DNA of 24,884 bases from a virus (IMGVR_UViG_3300031999_000181:1-24884), one strand, 5' to 3'. Positions 7,451-15,573 are shown, counted from the first letter of the stretch. Made by a program: numbers and translations. The notes: generated by a model from the letters alone, not told the origin.

Positions 7451-8244
7451 TGAATACGATACGATTAATGGGTGGATTAGGTAATCAAATGTTTCAGTAT
7501 GCTTTAGGGAGAGTCCAGCAAGAACATGGTATAGAGGTTCTCTATGATCTTACCTGGTTTGATCGTGGAAGGATTCCTAAAAGATTATATACTTTAGATA
7601 AGTTTGAAATTAGTATATCTACTACATATAGAGGTAGGAATGGGTATCATAAATATGTAACGGATAAGAAAAAAGGTATATTAGACCTGGATTTACTTTT
7701 ATTGGATAATACTTATTTTGAAGGATATTGGCAATACTTAGCTTATTACAAGGATTATTTACCTATATTTGAGAAAGAATTTAGGGTTAAACCAGAGTTT
7801 TATTCTAAGGAATATATTTACTGGAGGGATCAAATTAAAACTCGTATTGAATCAGTAGCGATTCATGTACGTAGGGGAGATTACATAGGACATAATGGTT
7901 TTCACGAACTTCCTTTCTCTTATTATTTAGAGGCTTTGCAGAATACTCCAGGCAGTATATTTATATTTAGTGACGATATTCCTTGGTGTAAAGATACTTT
8001 TAAAGAAAGTTATTTTGATCGGGATGTAAATTTTGTACATTGTAAAGATTATTTGGATTTAGAATTAATGAGTTTTTGTAATCATAATATTATTTCTCAT
8101 AGTACATTTAGTTGGTGGTCGGCTATGCTAAATAGAAAGGATAATAAAAAAGTAGTTGCTCCCAAGTATTGGATTACCCTTGAAAAAGATAGAGCTACTT
8201 ACGATAGTAAACTTCACTATCCTGAGCAGTGGATTAAGATATAA
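7450..8244 (+). CDS. Alpha-1,2-fucosyltransferase, GT11 family
   Basis: 264 residues, close to the usual length for bacterial GT11. All hallmark motifs are present: GGLGNQMFQYA at 8-18, IHVRRGDY at 138-145 (the arginine-rich GDP-fucose site), and ISHSTFSWWSAML from about 215. GT11 enzymes move L-fucose from GDP-fucose to a galactose-type acceptor in alpha-1,2 linkage and act in the cytoplasm or on the inner membrane face. No GDP-fucose synthesis genes are nearby, so the donor would come from the host. The gene starts on the last base of the preceding stop. Base composition is very AT-rich (11 GC of 60 at 8041-8100). This is the most secure sugar gene here. Confidence 0.92.
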   Translation: MNTIRLMGGLGNQMFQYALGRVQQEHGIEVLYDLTWFDRGRIPKRLYTLDKFEISISTTYRGRNGYHKYVTDKKKGILDLDLLLLDNTYFEGYWQYLAYYKDYLPIFEKEFRVKPEFYSKEYIYWRDQIKTRIESVAIHVRRGDYIGHNGFHELPFSYYLEALQNTPGSIFIFSDDIPWCKDTFKESYFDRDVNFVHCKDYLDLELMSFCNHNIISHSTFSWWSAMLNRKDNKKVVAPKYWITLEKDRATYDSKLHYPEQWIKI

Positions 8245-8247
8245 GTA

Positions 8248-8997
8248 ATGTATGATATATTAATTACAGTAGCAGAAAAAGATTTTAACAAACTACGGTT
8301 TGTTATAAAATCTATTTATACTAATCTAGAAGGATTTAAAGACATTATAGTTATAGCAAACACTACTTTGCCCTATCGTTATCGTATATCTAGTATAAAG
8401 TACCTTACGGATAACGATATGTTTTACGTTGATCCCGCATTGTTTGAAGGCTACGCAATTAAAAGACGAGGTTGGTATATACAACAATTTATTAAACTCT
8501 TTCAACAAGTAACCTCTGATGAATATTTAGTAGTAGATGCCGACGTTTATTTCAATAGGAAGGTTGAAGTTATAAAGGATGGTATTCCTGTATTTTTATT
8601 AGGAAAGGAGCAATATCATAAACCTTATTTTATGTATACTGATATGATGTTTGGTTTTGATAGAGTTTATCCTTACTCGTTTATTAATGAGGTTATGTAT
8701 TTTAAACGGGAATATATAGAACATATGGTAGCTTCCAAAGAGATGAAAACGTCTGATTTTATAAAAGATTCTATTAATATTATAAATTTTATTAATCACC
8801 CTACTTCTAGTTTTTCTGAATATGAAACCTATGGTAATTATGTAACTAAGTATTTTCCAAACGCTTATACTTATCAGTATATAAAAACGCATTCCGTAGG
8901 AGTAAAACGTATTTGGGAAGAATTTGAAGTTCATCGTTTTATAAATAAGTTTGAAGGTCAGGATTATGATAAATTAGCTTTACATACATGGTTGTAG
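8248..8997 (+). CDS. GT-A type glycosyltransferase, DUF6492-like
   Basis: 249 residues. The N-terminus reads as a GT-A fold start (YDILITVAEKDFNKLRFVIKSI). A GWYIQQFIKLF motif (about 75-85) and the metal-binding DADVYF at 97-102 follow. This combination is typical of DUF6492 glycosyltransferases, which are found in polysaccharide clusters and use a metal-bound nucleotide sugar. The C-terminal part, with an HPTSSFSEYETYGNY stretch, fits the same family. The donor and acceptor cannot be read from sequence. It begins three bases after the fucosyltransferase stop and overlaps the next gene by ten bases. Confidence 0.75.
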   Translation: MYDILITVAEKDFNKLRFVIKSIYTNLEGFKDIIVIANTTLPYRYRISSIKYLTDNDMFYVDPALFEGYAIKRRGWYIQQFIKLFQQVTSDEYLVVDADVYFNRKVEVIKDGIPVFLLGKEQYHKPYFMYTDMMFGFDRVYPYSFINEVMYFKREYIEHMVASKEMKTSDFIKDSINIINFINHPTSSFSEYETYGNYVTKYFPNAYTYQYIKTHSVGVKRIWEEFEVHRFINKFEGQDYDKLALHTWL

Positions 8998-9878
8998 TAT
9001 TGTTTCATAGTGGTAGGGGAGCATTACCTGAATATCAGGAGAGTATGTTTAAACAACTACGGGTGTTTAATCCTACTATACCCGTGTATTTTTTAACAGA
9101 CACCGAATTTTTAAATGATCCTATGTTTGAGAAATATTCAATAAAAGTAATAGATAAGGAAGGTTATTATGGAGTCAAGGTAGATTCTTTAGAAAGAATG
9201 TATGGTAGGAAACCTAATGATTTTTGGATGATAACTACTACTAGGTTTATTTATATAGAAAATTTTATACGGGAACGAGGTTTGATAGATATATATCATT
9301 TTGAAAACGATGTTATGGTTTATTACGATATACAGACTTTACATAATATGTTTTCCGCTTTATATCCTAATTTAGCGATTACCGTTGGAGGACCAGATAA
9401 AGCTATAACTGGATTTATGTATATTAAGAATTATCAAGCACTATGGAGTATGACACATTTCTTTGTTAATTTATTACGTAGATATGGACTAAAGGCGACT
9501 AAAGCCAAGTTTGGTATGGATATGGTAAATGAGATGACTTTAATGAAAGTTTACCATACTATGTTTCCTAAAAGGATGCCTTCCTTACCTATCCTACCTT
9601 TTGGGGAATGGAGTAAAGCGTATTTTTATTTTGATTCTATTTTTGATCCTGCTTCGTATGGGATGTTTGTAGGAGGAAATGCTCAAGAGAAAACTCCTGG
9701 TTGTAAACCAAAGGATCATTACATAGGACAATTATTAATAGAACATCCAGAGTACGAAGTTATTTGGAAAGAGGACGAGGAAAAGAGAAAAATACCTTAT
9801 TTTAAGTATAATGGTAAAGAGGTTAAAATAAATAATTTGCATATACATTCTAAGAATTTACATTTATATTTAAGTTAA
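8988..9878 (+). CDS. Putative GT-A-like glycosyltransferase
   Basis: 296 residues. It opens with a strand-helix pattern suited to a GT-A Rossmann fold (VVVLFHSGRGALPEYQESM) and has a DXD-like motif in YHFENDVMVY (E106-N107-D108), where glycosyltransferases bind metal and nucleotide sugar. After that come a GFMYIKN segment and, near the end, NLHIHSKNLHLYLS. This arrangement resembles uncharacterised transferase-like proteins in surface polysaccharide loci. Ten-base overlap with the upstream transferase gene and a one-base TAATG junction downstream place it inside the same transcript. No substrate can be assigned. Confidence 0.55.
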   Translation: MVVVLFHSGRGALPEYQESMFKQLRVFNPTIPVYFLTDTEFLNDPMFEKYSIKVIDKEGYYGVKVDSLERMYGRKPNDFWMITTTRFIYIENFIRERGLIDIYHFENDVMVYYDIQTLHNMFSALYPNLAITVGGPDKAITGFMYIKNYQALWSMTHFFVNLLRRYGLKATKAKFGMDMVNEMTLMKVYHTMFPKRMPSLPILPFGEWSKAYFYFDSIFDPASYGMFVGGNAQEKTPGCKPKDHYIGQLLIEHPEYEVIWKEDEEKRKIPYFKYNGKEVKINNLHIHSKNLHLYLS

Positions 9879-10543
9879 TGGGTTCTTATTTGGAACATAC
9901 GTTTGTTAAGCATATAGATCAAAAATCTATTAATACTATAATAGAATGTGGTAGTAGAGATTGTTTGGATGCTATTGCTATGAATGAGTTTTATGTTCCT
10001 AATATTATATATGCCTTTGAATGTAATCCAGAATCTATATACGTTTGTAAAGAAAATATTAAAGGTATAAAAAACATTAAGTTAATTACCAAAGCGGTAC
10101 ACAAAGATAATGGTAAAGTCGTTTTTTTCCCTACGGATATGGAAGCCTCTTTGGATAAGAATATAGGAGCATCTTCTTTACTTTGGCATAGGGATAATGA
10201 GAAAGAATTCAAGCAGAAAAGAATTGAGGTAGAAGGTATTCGATTAGATACTTTTATGGAAAAGCGTAATATATCTAAAGTAGATTTACTATGTATGGAT
10301 CTTCAGGGAGCGGAATATTTAGCGATAGAAGGGTTGGGAAAACGAATTAAGGATGTGCATTATCTTATTACTGAAGTAGCTTTTCGTAGTTTCTACCACA
10401 AGGATAAATTAGCGGAGGATATTGTACGGTTATTGGATCATAGAGGATTTAAGTTTATATCTTCTAATCATGATATAAATAGTCATAGCGGATTTGGAGA
10501 TGCTTTATTTTTAAATAAAAATTATGGATTGGATACAAGGTGA
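9878..10543 (+). CDS. FkbM-family methyltransferase
   Basis: 221 residues, normal for the family. The SAM-binding glycine motif is IIECGSRDCLDAI (21-33), the ribose-binding acidic motif is YAFECNPES (45-52), and the FkbM signature MDLQGAEYLAIEGLG sits from 140. FkbM enzymes are SAM-dependent O-methyltransferases, and in sugar clusters they methylate hydroxyls of glycan residues. Methylation could cap the chain or hide it from glycosidases. The start shares one base with the previous stop, and the end overlaps the next gene by twenty bases. The family is well supported; the sugar target is inferred from the neighbours. Confidence 0.85.
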   Translation: MGSYLEHTFVKHIDQKSINTIIECGSRDCLDAIAMNEFYVPNIIYAFECNPESIYVCKENIKGIKNIKLITKAVHKDNGKVVFFPTDMEASLDKNIGASSLLWHRDNEKEFKQKRIEVEGIRLDTFMEKRNISKVDLLCMDLQGAEYLAIEGLGKRIKDVHYLITEVAFRSFYHKDKLAEDIVRLLDHRGFKFISSNHDINSHSGFGDALFLNKNYGLDTR

Positions 10544-11249
10544 ACGGTTTATAGGATTGGCGGACAATAAGAAAATTTTCTATTGCCATACATACGACGT
10601 ACCTGGATTTTTACATCACCCACCAAAAGATGAATTTATTCTTATCTCCCATAATGGGGATCATTGTATTCATATTGGTTATAAAGTACCTAATAATTTA
10701 ATACATTGGTTCGCTCAGAATGTTAATCGCTCCCATCCTAAAATAGAATCTATTCCTATTGGTTTAGAGAATAACAAATGGTTCCCTAATCTAAAGAAAA
10801 GAGAGAAGATGGAAGCGAAGTTACGTACAAATAAGCACTTTCATAATCTTGTCTATATGTGTCATACAATAGATACTAATTTTAAAGAGCGAAAAGTTTT
10901 ATATGAAATGTTCGATGAAACCCCTTGGATTACAACCCATAGGAAGGAATTTTTTGATGATTATTTGGATAATTTATATAATCATACCTTTATGATTAGT
11001 CCCGCTGGTAATGGTTTAGATACGGTAAGAACTTGGGAATGTTTATATATGGGAACCTATCCTATCGAGAAACGGAATATTAATAATCAATTTTATACTG
11101 ATCTTCCAATATGTTTTGTAGATAATTGGGAGGAGATAACTGAAGAATTTTTAGATAACTGGTTGGTAGAAAATGCTAATAAAGAATGGAATATGGATAA
11201 AATATATTTTGAATATTGGAAAAATAAAATTTTAAATTATGATAAATGA
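10524..11249 (+). CDS. Exostosin/GT47-like glycosyltransferase
   Basis: 241 residues. The key feature is SPAGNGLDTVRTWECLYMG (159-177), a motif of GT-B type transferases related to exostosin and similar families, where this loop and the following glutamate contact the nucleotide sugar. Before it lies IGLENNKWFPNLKKREK, then NLVYMCHTIDTNFKERK, matching the linker strand order in such proteins. The protein is short, so probably only a reduced catalytic core is present. It overlaps the FkbM gene by twenty bases and the next gene by eleven. Donor and acceptor are unknown. A GT10-like relationship is the main alternative. Confidence 0.6.
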   Translation: MDWIQGERFIGLADNKKIFYCHTYDVPGFLHHPPKDEFILISHNGDHCIHIGYKVPNNLIHWFAQNVNRSHPKIESIPIGLENNKWFPNLKKREKMEAKLRTNKHFHNLVYMCHTIDTNFKERKVLYEMFDETPWITTHRKEFFDDYLDNLYNHTFMISPAGNGLDTVRTWECLYMGTYPIEKRNINNQFYTDLPICFVDNWEEITEEFLDNWLVENANKEWNMDKIYFEYWKNKILNYDK

Positions 11250-11838
11250 TCGTTATTTAAGGTACGTACAAGAACCGTATAAATTATCCTACATTTCTTA
11301 TATGAAAGGAGAACCTATTCATGCTTATAGTTCTCACCAACCTGTATTAATTCATATGTTAAATACTATTACCGAAGGGGATGTATTAGAATTTGGTATG
11401 GGTCATCATAGTACTCCTATCATGCATATTATTTGTACTATGCAAGATCGTAGTTTATTGAGTATAGATACAGATAAAATATGGTTTCGTAAATTTACTC
11501 GTTATATCTATGGGAAGCATACTGCAATGCATATAAATAAAAATGTACTTCTAGAACCATATCACGAATTTTATAAAGGAAAATATTCTATTATTTTTGT
11601 AGATGGAGCACCGGCAGAGATACGTCAACCTTTTATTGATGAGGTTCAGAACATAACGGATTATTTAATTGTTCACGATTCCGAGAGTATACCAAACGGA
11701 GTAGACGATGCATACCATTATAACTTCTCTATGTTTAAACATGTATTACATTTTAAAGGAGGACTTGCCCCTGGAACATCGGTACTTTCTAATTTAGATA
11801 AAATTGATGAGCGAATATTGGAAGTTTTTAAACAATGA
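11239..11838 (+). CDS. Rossmann-fold, methyltransferase-like protein
   Basis: 199 residues. A VLEFGMGHHSTPIMH segment (49-63) looks like motif I of class I SAM-dependent methyltransferases. It is followed by LLSIDTDKIW, which could be the acidic motif II, and IIFVDGAPAEIRQPFI, a typical motif IV strand ending in DG. The order and spacing suit a small methyltransferase, although the H56-H57 substitution after the glycine motif is unusual. Family assignment (Methyltransf_24-like) is tentative. In this cluster a second glycan O-methyltransferase is the natural guess. It overlaps both neighbours (11 bases upstream, ATGA downstream). Confidence 0.55.
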   Translation: MINDRYLRYVQEPYKLSYISYMKGEPIHAYSSHQPVLIHMLNTITEGDVLEFGMGHHSTPIMHIICTMQDRSLLSIDTDKIWFRKFTRYIYGKHTAMHINKNVLLEPYHEFYKGKYSIIFVDGAPAEIRQPFIDEVQNITDYLIVHDSESIPNGVDDAYHYNFSMFKHVLHFKGGLAPGTSVLSNLDKIDERILEVFKQ

Positions 11839-13109
11839 ATGAGCAAAGGACAATAGTATTGGTTTTACGTAGCGGAGGTGATTTTTCATTTCAGGACGTA
11901 GAACTTATTGTTGGGCATATCATTTCTAAATGGAGATCAAAAATACTTCCCCGAATTATTTGTTTATGGGATCAAGCTTCTATGGAATACGATTTAGGGA
12001 ATATACATTTAATTCCGCTTATTAACAATTTACCAGGAACGTGGGCTAGAATACAGTTGTACAGTCCTGAAATGGAAAAATATCGTCCTTTTCTATACGT
12101 AGATTTAGATACGGCTATTATACAATCTCTAGAAAATATATTTGATTTAATTACAGATCCAACTCAATTTATTACTTTGGAAGACTTTTGGCAAAAAGGT
12201 AAATTAGCAACTCCTTTAGTTTGGTTCCCTGTTAATTGTGCTAAGATAACGAAAGTTTATACTGCGTTTAGAAAGCCAGAAGGATTTCGTATGGATTACT
12301 TTTTACAAAAGCATATTAAGGCTGATAGGTTTTGGCAACAAATGACTAATTTTATAATTGATTTTAAATCAAATAAGAATGATTTGTTAATGGATTTACC
12401 TAAAGATACAATATTGGTATGTTTTCACGGTAAACCTCGTATCTATACGGCAGCAGGATATATACCTTGGGTTCGTATTTACGTAGGAACAAATTACGTT
12501 GCACCTACACTTGCTAATAAGGTTACGGTAATAATACCCTATAAAATAGATCGAGGATGGCTTAAAGACGCTGTAAACAGTGTTCCTAAAGGAGTTCAAC
12601 TTTTAATAAGTCAGGGAGAGGGTAATTGGCCAGAGAATTTTAATAAGGTTTGGGCTCAAGTAGAAGGTGAATATATTCGTTGGTTACACGAGGATGATAT
12701 GTTGACTTCTAATAGTATATCCGATTCGGTGAATGCTATGGATGATCGAGACGTAGATTTTATACACGGCAATGCTATTGAAATATATCAAGGTACCAAT
12801 AGAAGGAAATTTTGGAGGCCACGAACTCCTTATCCTACTGTAAAGGATATGCTTCAGAGAAATAGATTACATAGTGCTACTATGATGTATCGTAAAAGCG
12901 TATTTGATAAAGTAGGGTTATTAGATGAAACATTGACCCTTTCGGAAGAATATGAATTTAATATTCGTTGTTTAAAAGCAGGATTAAAGTTAGGTTATTG
13001 TGATTCTTTTTTAGCGTATTATCGTAGGCACGCACAACAGAAAGTACGACTATTAAAAAAACTAGATATATTAAAAGAGCATAATTTACTTTTAAAGCGA
13101 TACGTATGA
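11835..13109 (+). CDS. Two-domain glycosyltransferase: GT8-like plus GT2
   Basis: 424 residues in two transferase-like halves. Residues 1-225 include TWARIQLYSPEM and the DXD motif YVDLDTA (D90, D92), as in GT8-type proteins or related nucleotide-diphospho-sugar transferases. From N228 a second domain starts NKVTVIIPYK, contains WLHEDDML (E286-D287-D288), and ends with EEYEFNIRCLKAG and an AYYRRH motif, all typical of GT2. Each half probably adds a sugar, so a single polypeptide could lay down a disaccharide unit. Both metal-binding motifs look intact. ATGA overlaps join it to both neighbours. Sugar types cannot be told. Confidence 0.8.
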   Translation: MNEQRTIVLVLRSGGDFSFQDVELIVGHIISKWRSKILPRIICLWDQASMEYDLGNIHLIPLINNLPGTWARIQLYSPEMEKYRPFLYVDLDTAIIQSLENIFDLITDPTQFITLEDFWQKGKLATPLVWFPVNCAKITKVYTAFRKPEGFRMDYFLQKHIKADRFWQQMTNFIIDFKSNKNDLLMDLPKDTILVCFHGKPRIYTAAGYIPWVRIYVGTNYVAPTLANKVTVIIPYKIDRGWLKDAVNSVPKGVQLLISQGEGNWPENFNKVWAQVEGEYIRWLHEDDMLTSNSISDSVNAMDDRDVDFIHGNAIEIYQGTNRRKFWRPRTPYPTVKDMLQRNRLHSATMMYRKSVFDKVGLLDETLTLSEEYEFNIRCLKAGLKLGYCDSFLAYYRRHAQQKVRLLKKLDILKEHNLLLKRYV

Positions 13110-13834
13110 CAGATAAATTACCTATATTAGTAACTGGTTGTGCCAGAAGTGGAACTAGCTCCATCGCAGGAATAATTAATATATGTGGTGCTTTTGGAGG
13201 AAATATGGCCGTGGGGAAAAGTAATAGTCGGGGAATGTTTGAAAATAGTAGAATTAGAAATACTTTGGTAAAACCTTATTTATTACGTATGGGAGCTGAT
13301 CCAGAAGGGCAATATCCTTTACCCTTTTCTATTTCTATTCCTACTATTTGGAAGCAAGAAGTAGATCAAATTATAATAAGTGAAGGCTATAAGGGGGGTG
13401 ATTGGATGTATAAGGACACCCGAATGGGTCTTATGTGGAAAGTATGGAATTATGCTTATCCTAATGCGAAATGGGTTATCGTACGTAGGCGTACGGGAGA
13501 TGTAATACAATCATGTATTAAAACAGGTTTTATGAAAGCCTTTAAGAATCAGGATAATTTAAAAGCAATAAATTTAGATTCAGAAGAAAAGGCGTGGTTA
13601 TGGTGGATTCACGAATACGAAAAACGGTTTACCGAGATGGTAATGGAAGGGGTGAATAGTAAAATTGTTTGGCCAGAGCGTATGATAGATGGAGATTTTA
13701 GGCAATTATATGAACTTATAGAGTGGTTAGGGTTAAAATGGAATCCTGAAGCTATGACACTTATTGAATCTTTATTATGGGGAAATAAACAAAAAAGAAA
13801 GGAGGCTACATATGGCACGGGTAACGTCGGATGA
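13106..13834 (+). CDS. PAPS-dependent sulfotransferase-like protein
   Basis: 242 residues. The N-terminal TGCARSGTSSIA (10-21) matches the 5'-phosphosulfate binding loop of sulfotransferases. WVIVRRRTGDVIQSC from W123 gives the 3'-phosphate site, with R128 and S136 at the expected eight-residue spacing. Such enzymes transfer sulfate from PAPS to sugar or protein hydroxyls. As last gene of the sugar cassette it may sulfate the finished glycan. No PAPS-making genes are present, so supply would depend on the host. A P-loop kinase is less likely because the loop is GxARSGTS rather than GxxxxGKS. Its C-terminal codons overlap the next gene by 23 bases and contain that gene's ribosome site. Confidence 0.72.
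   Translation: MTDKLPILVTGCARSGTSSIAGIINICGAFGGNMAVGKSNSRGMFENSRIRNTLVKPYLLRMGADPEGQYPLPFSISIPTIWKQEVDQIIISEGYKGGDWMYKDTRMGLMWKVWNYAYPNAKWVIVRRRTGDVIQSCIKTGFMKAFKNQDNLKAINLDSEEKAWLWWIHEYEKRFTEMVMEGVNSKIVWPERMIDGDFRQLYELIEWLGLKWNPEAMTLIESLLWGNKQKRKEATYGTGNVG
13798..13805 (+). promoter_or_regulatory. Shine-Dalgarno site of the first neck gene
   Basis: AAAGGAGG lies inside the sulfotransferase frame, six bases before the ATG at 13812, and shows that translation begins there rather than at the upstream TTG 13764. Confidence 0.7.
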
Positions 13835-14192
13835 AGTAAAGGAAATTCTAAAGAGTTCTGCTTTAACGGGAGATCAGATTGACCCGTTTATACTAGGAGC
13901 GCATCTATATGTTAATAAAGTATATGCAGATGATACCTCTATGGGAAAAACCCTATTAAGGGAAATAGAGAGATGGTTTACGGCACATATGATAGCTAGT
14001 AGCATAGAACGTACCACTACTGACGAAAAGATAGGGGATGCTGCGGTTATTTATACGGGTAAGTTTGGAGAGGGTTTGAAATCTACACCGTATGGACAAA
14101 TGGTATTACAACTAGATGTTTCGGGACTAATGTCTAGAGCTACGGGTAAACAACCAGCAAATATAACGGCTATAACAAGCTTTGACGAATGA
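13812..14192 (+). CDS. Putative head-tail connector protein
   Basis: 126 residues from ATG 13812 (MARVTSDEVKEIL). It is mostly helical: an N-terminal DEVKEIL helix, a helix in DPFILGAHLYVNKVY, then LLREIERWFTAHMIASS. Small helical proteins in this position often join the portal ring to the neck (gp6- or DUF4054-like), and the sequence fits that type without a decisive motif. It is the first virion gene after the sugar cassette and overlaps the sulfotransferase by 23 bases and the next gene by ATGA. The strong ribosome site restores efficient translation here. Role inferred from size, fold and order. Confidence 0.6.
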   Translation: MARVTSDEVKEILKSSALTGDQIDPFILGAHLYVNKVYADDTSMGKTLLREIERWFTAHMIASSIERTTTDEKIGDAAVIYTGKFGEGLKSTPYGQMVLQLDVSGLMSRATGKQPANITAITSFDE

Positions 14193-14602
14193 GTATAGGA
14201 ACTTTTATAAACGGAGCATGTACCCAAAGAGCGGTCTATTGGGGAAGTCCAGTGGATGACGGGTACGGAGGGAGAACCTACGCTGATCCTGTAGAGATCG
14301 CTTGTCGTTGGGAGGATGTGGTTCAAATATCGGGAACCATTACTGCCGTTCAATTAGTAGGTTTTACCGAAGTGTCTAGAGCGGTGGTATTTGTTACTCA
14401 GGACGTAGATGAGAATGGGATAATATATAATGGTACTTTAGAATCCCTGTCTGCGTATATGGGAAGTGATGGGGAACTAGTTCCCGCAGACGTTCCCGAC
14501 ACGGCTAATATTCATATTATAAAGCGATTTTATAAAGTCCCTGCGTTAGGTTCGACCACTGAGTTTTTACGGAAAGCGTTTTTAACACCTTGGCTATCAT
14601 GA
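14189..14602 (+). CDS. Putative head closure (stopper-like) protein
   Basis: 137 residues, predicted beta-rich. It includes RAVYWGSPVDDGYGGRTYADPVEIACRWED and ends with HIIKRFYKVPALGSTTEFLRKAFL. Small beta-barrel proteins following the connector are usually stoppers that close the portal channel after packaging. The CRWEDV strand with preceding GYGGRTYADP is a feature I associate with such neck proteins. ATGA overlaps on both sides give a coupled neck set. It could instead be another neck component; I see no decisive motif. Confidence 0.5.
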   Translation: MSIGTFINGACTQRAVYWGSPVDDGYGGRTYADPVEIACRWEDVVQISGTITAVQLVGFTEVSRAVVFVTQDVDENGIIYNGTLESLSAYMGSDGELVPADVPDTANIHIIKRFYKVPALGSTTEFLRKAFLTPWLS

Positions 14603-15144
14603 GAATAGTAGGAGTAAGAGGCATAGAAAAGGTAATGAGAGGTCTTAATAGAGAGCTACGGACTTTCAAGTATGTCTCTGTAGCAGGACTGGTAAAGGCT
14701 ACAGCAGTAATTCGTAACGCTACTGAAAGCCAACCACCCCTTACTCCTGTAGATATAGGAAACTTGAAAGCTAGTTGGTTAGTGGTTACTTCTAGAGGAG
14801 ATATTAGAGTAGGGCGTAGTCCTGCTTTTAAAGCTGCTCGCAGAAAAAGAAAAGGAGAAGGTAGACCTAGAAAAGTGGATATAGAAGCATTACGTAGGAA
14901 TCATACTATGACTATAACTAATGCACAATCGAAAGCTATGTCATATGGATACCCTGCCGTTACGTTCGGGTATAGTGCTAACTACGCTTCCATAGTACAC
15001 GATAAGCAGGGAGTAGCTCATTGGAGTAGAGCAGGTTCTGGAGAGCAATGGTTCTTACGGGCTTTGGAACGGAATAAAGGATTGATGCTAAGTAAGATAG
15101 CGAATTCAAGTAGAATACCAAAAAGGAGAGGATCAAATAAATGA
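14599..15144 (+). CDS. HK97 gp10-like tail-completion protein
   Basis: 181 residues from the ATG at 14599, which overlaps the previous stop as ATGA (the frame is open back to TTG 14590). It has features of HK97 gp10-like neck proteins: TPVDIGNLKASW in the middle and NYASIVHDKQG near the C-terminus, and it is basic (a RKRKGEGRPRKVD loop). These proteins form the ring connecting the neck to the tail, or complete the tail top. The following gene is tail terminator-like, the normal order. The lysine/arginine-rich loop is longer than in the smallest members. Confidence 0.7.
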   Translation: MRIVGVRGIEKVMRGLNRELRTFKYVSVAGLVKATAVIRNATESQPPLTPVDIGNLKASWLVVTSRGDIRVGRSPAFKAARRKRKGEGRPRKVDIEALRRNHTMTITNAQSKAMSYGYPAVTFGYSANYASIVHDKQGVAHWSRAGSGEQWFLRALERNKGLMLSKIANSSRIPKRRGSNK

Positions 15145-15563
15145 ACGCACCTTCAGTAGATATAGCAGCGATGCTTACCGCCGATTCTAGTTTAAATCTA
15201 GTAATCGCTACGAATATGTTCATAGGAAAAGAACCCGTAGCACCTCATAATAGTATCACTATATTAGATATGGAAGGTCGTGCCCCTCAACTTACATACG
15301 CTGGACAAGGGGAGGCGTATTATTATCCCTTGATACAAATCCGAGTACGAAATAAAGATTATCGTACTGGATGGAATTTAACACATAATATAATGGAATC
15401 GTTACACGGTCGTGCAGGCGAAACGTGGAATGATGCTTTATATACAGTTATCTACTGTTCTGGTGGACCCGCTCTACTGGATTGGGATGATAACGAATTG
15501 GTAACTTTTATTGTTAATTTTAACTTACAGAGGCGTCCAAGTACGGATTCTTCTGGTAATTAA
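15141..15563 (+). CDS. Tail terminator-like protein
   Basis: 140 residues, mixed alpha/beta. It has a helix in SVDIAAMLTADSS, strands around NSITILDMEG and YPLIQIRVRNKDYRTGWN, and a helix in NLTHNIMESLHG. This fits the small tail terminator group (minor capsid PF12691-like) that stops tail tube growth and binds the neck. It lies directly before the tail tube gene, as expected. Its final residues are PSTDSSGN, a DSSG motif also seen at the tail tube terminus. ATGA overlap with the upstream gene. Family assignment is tentative. Confidence 0.55.
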   Translation: MNAPSVDIAAMLTADSSLNLVIATNMFIGKEPVAPHNSITILDMEGRAPQLTYAGQGEAYYYPLIQIRVRNKDYRTGWNLTHNIMESLHGRAGETWNDALYTVIYCSGGPALLDWDDNELVTFIVNFNLQRRPSTDSSGN

Positions 15564-15565
15564 AA

Positions 15566-15573
15566 AAGGAGGT
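15566..15573 (+). promoter_or_regulatory. Shine-Dalgarno site of the tail tube gene
   Basis: AAGGAGGT, six bases before the ATG at 15580, chooses this start over the longer open frame that begins upstream inside the terminator-like gene. Confidence 0.75.

Noticed and set aside
6749-13834. Cassette as a mobile element
   Set aside because: I found no transposase, integrase, terminal inverted repeats or target duplication at either border.
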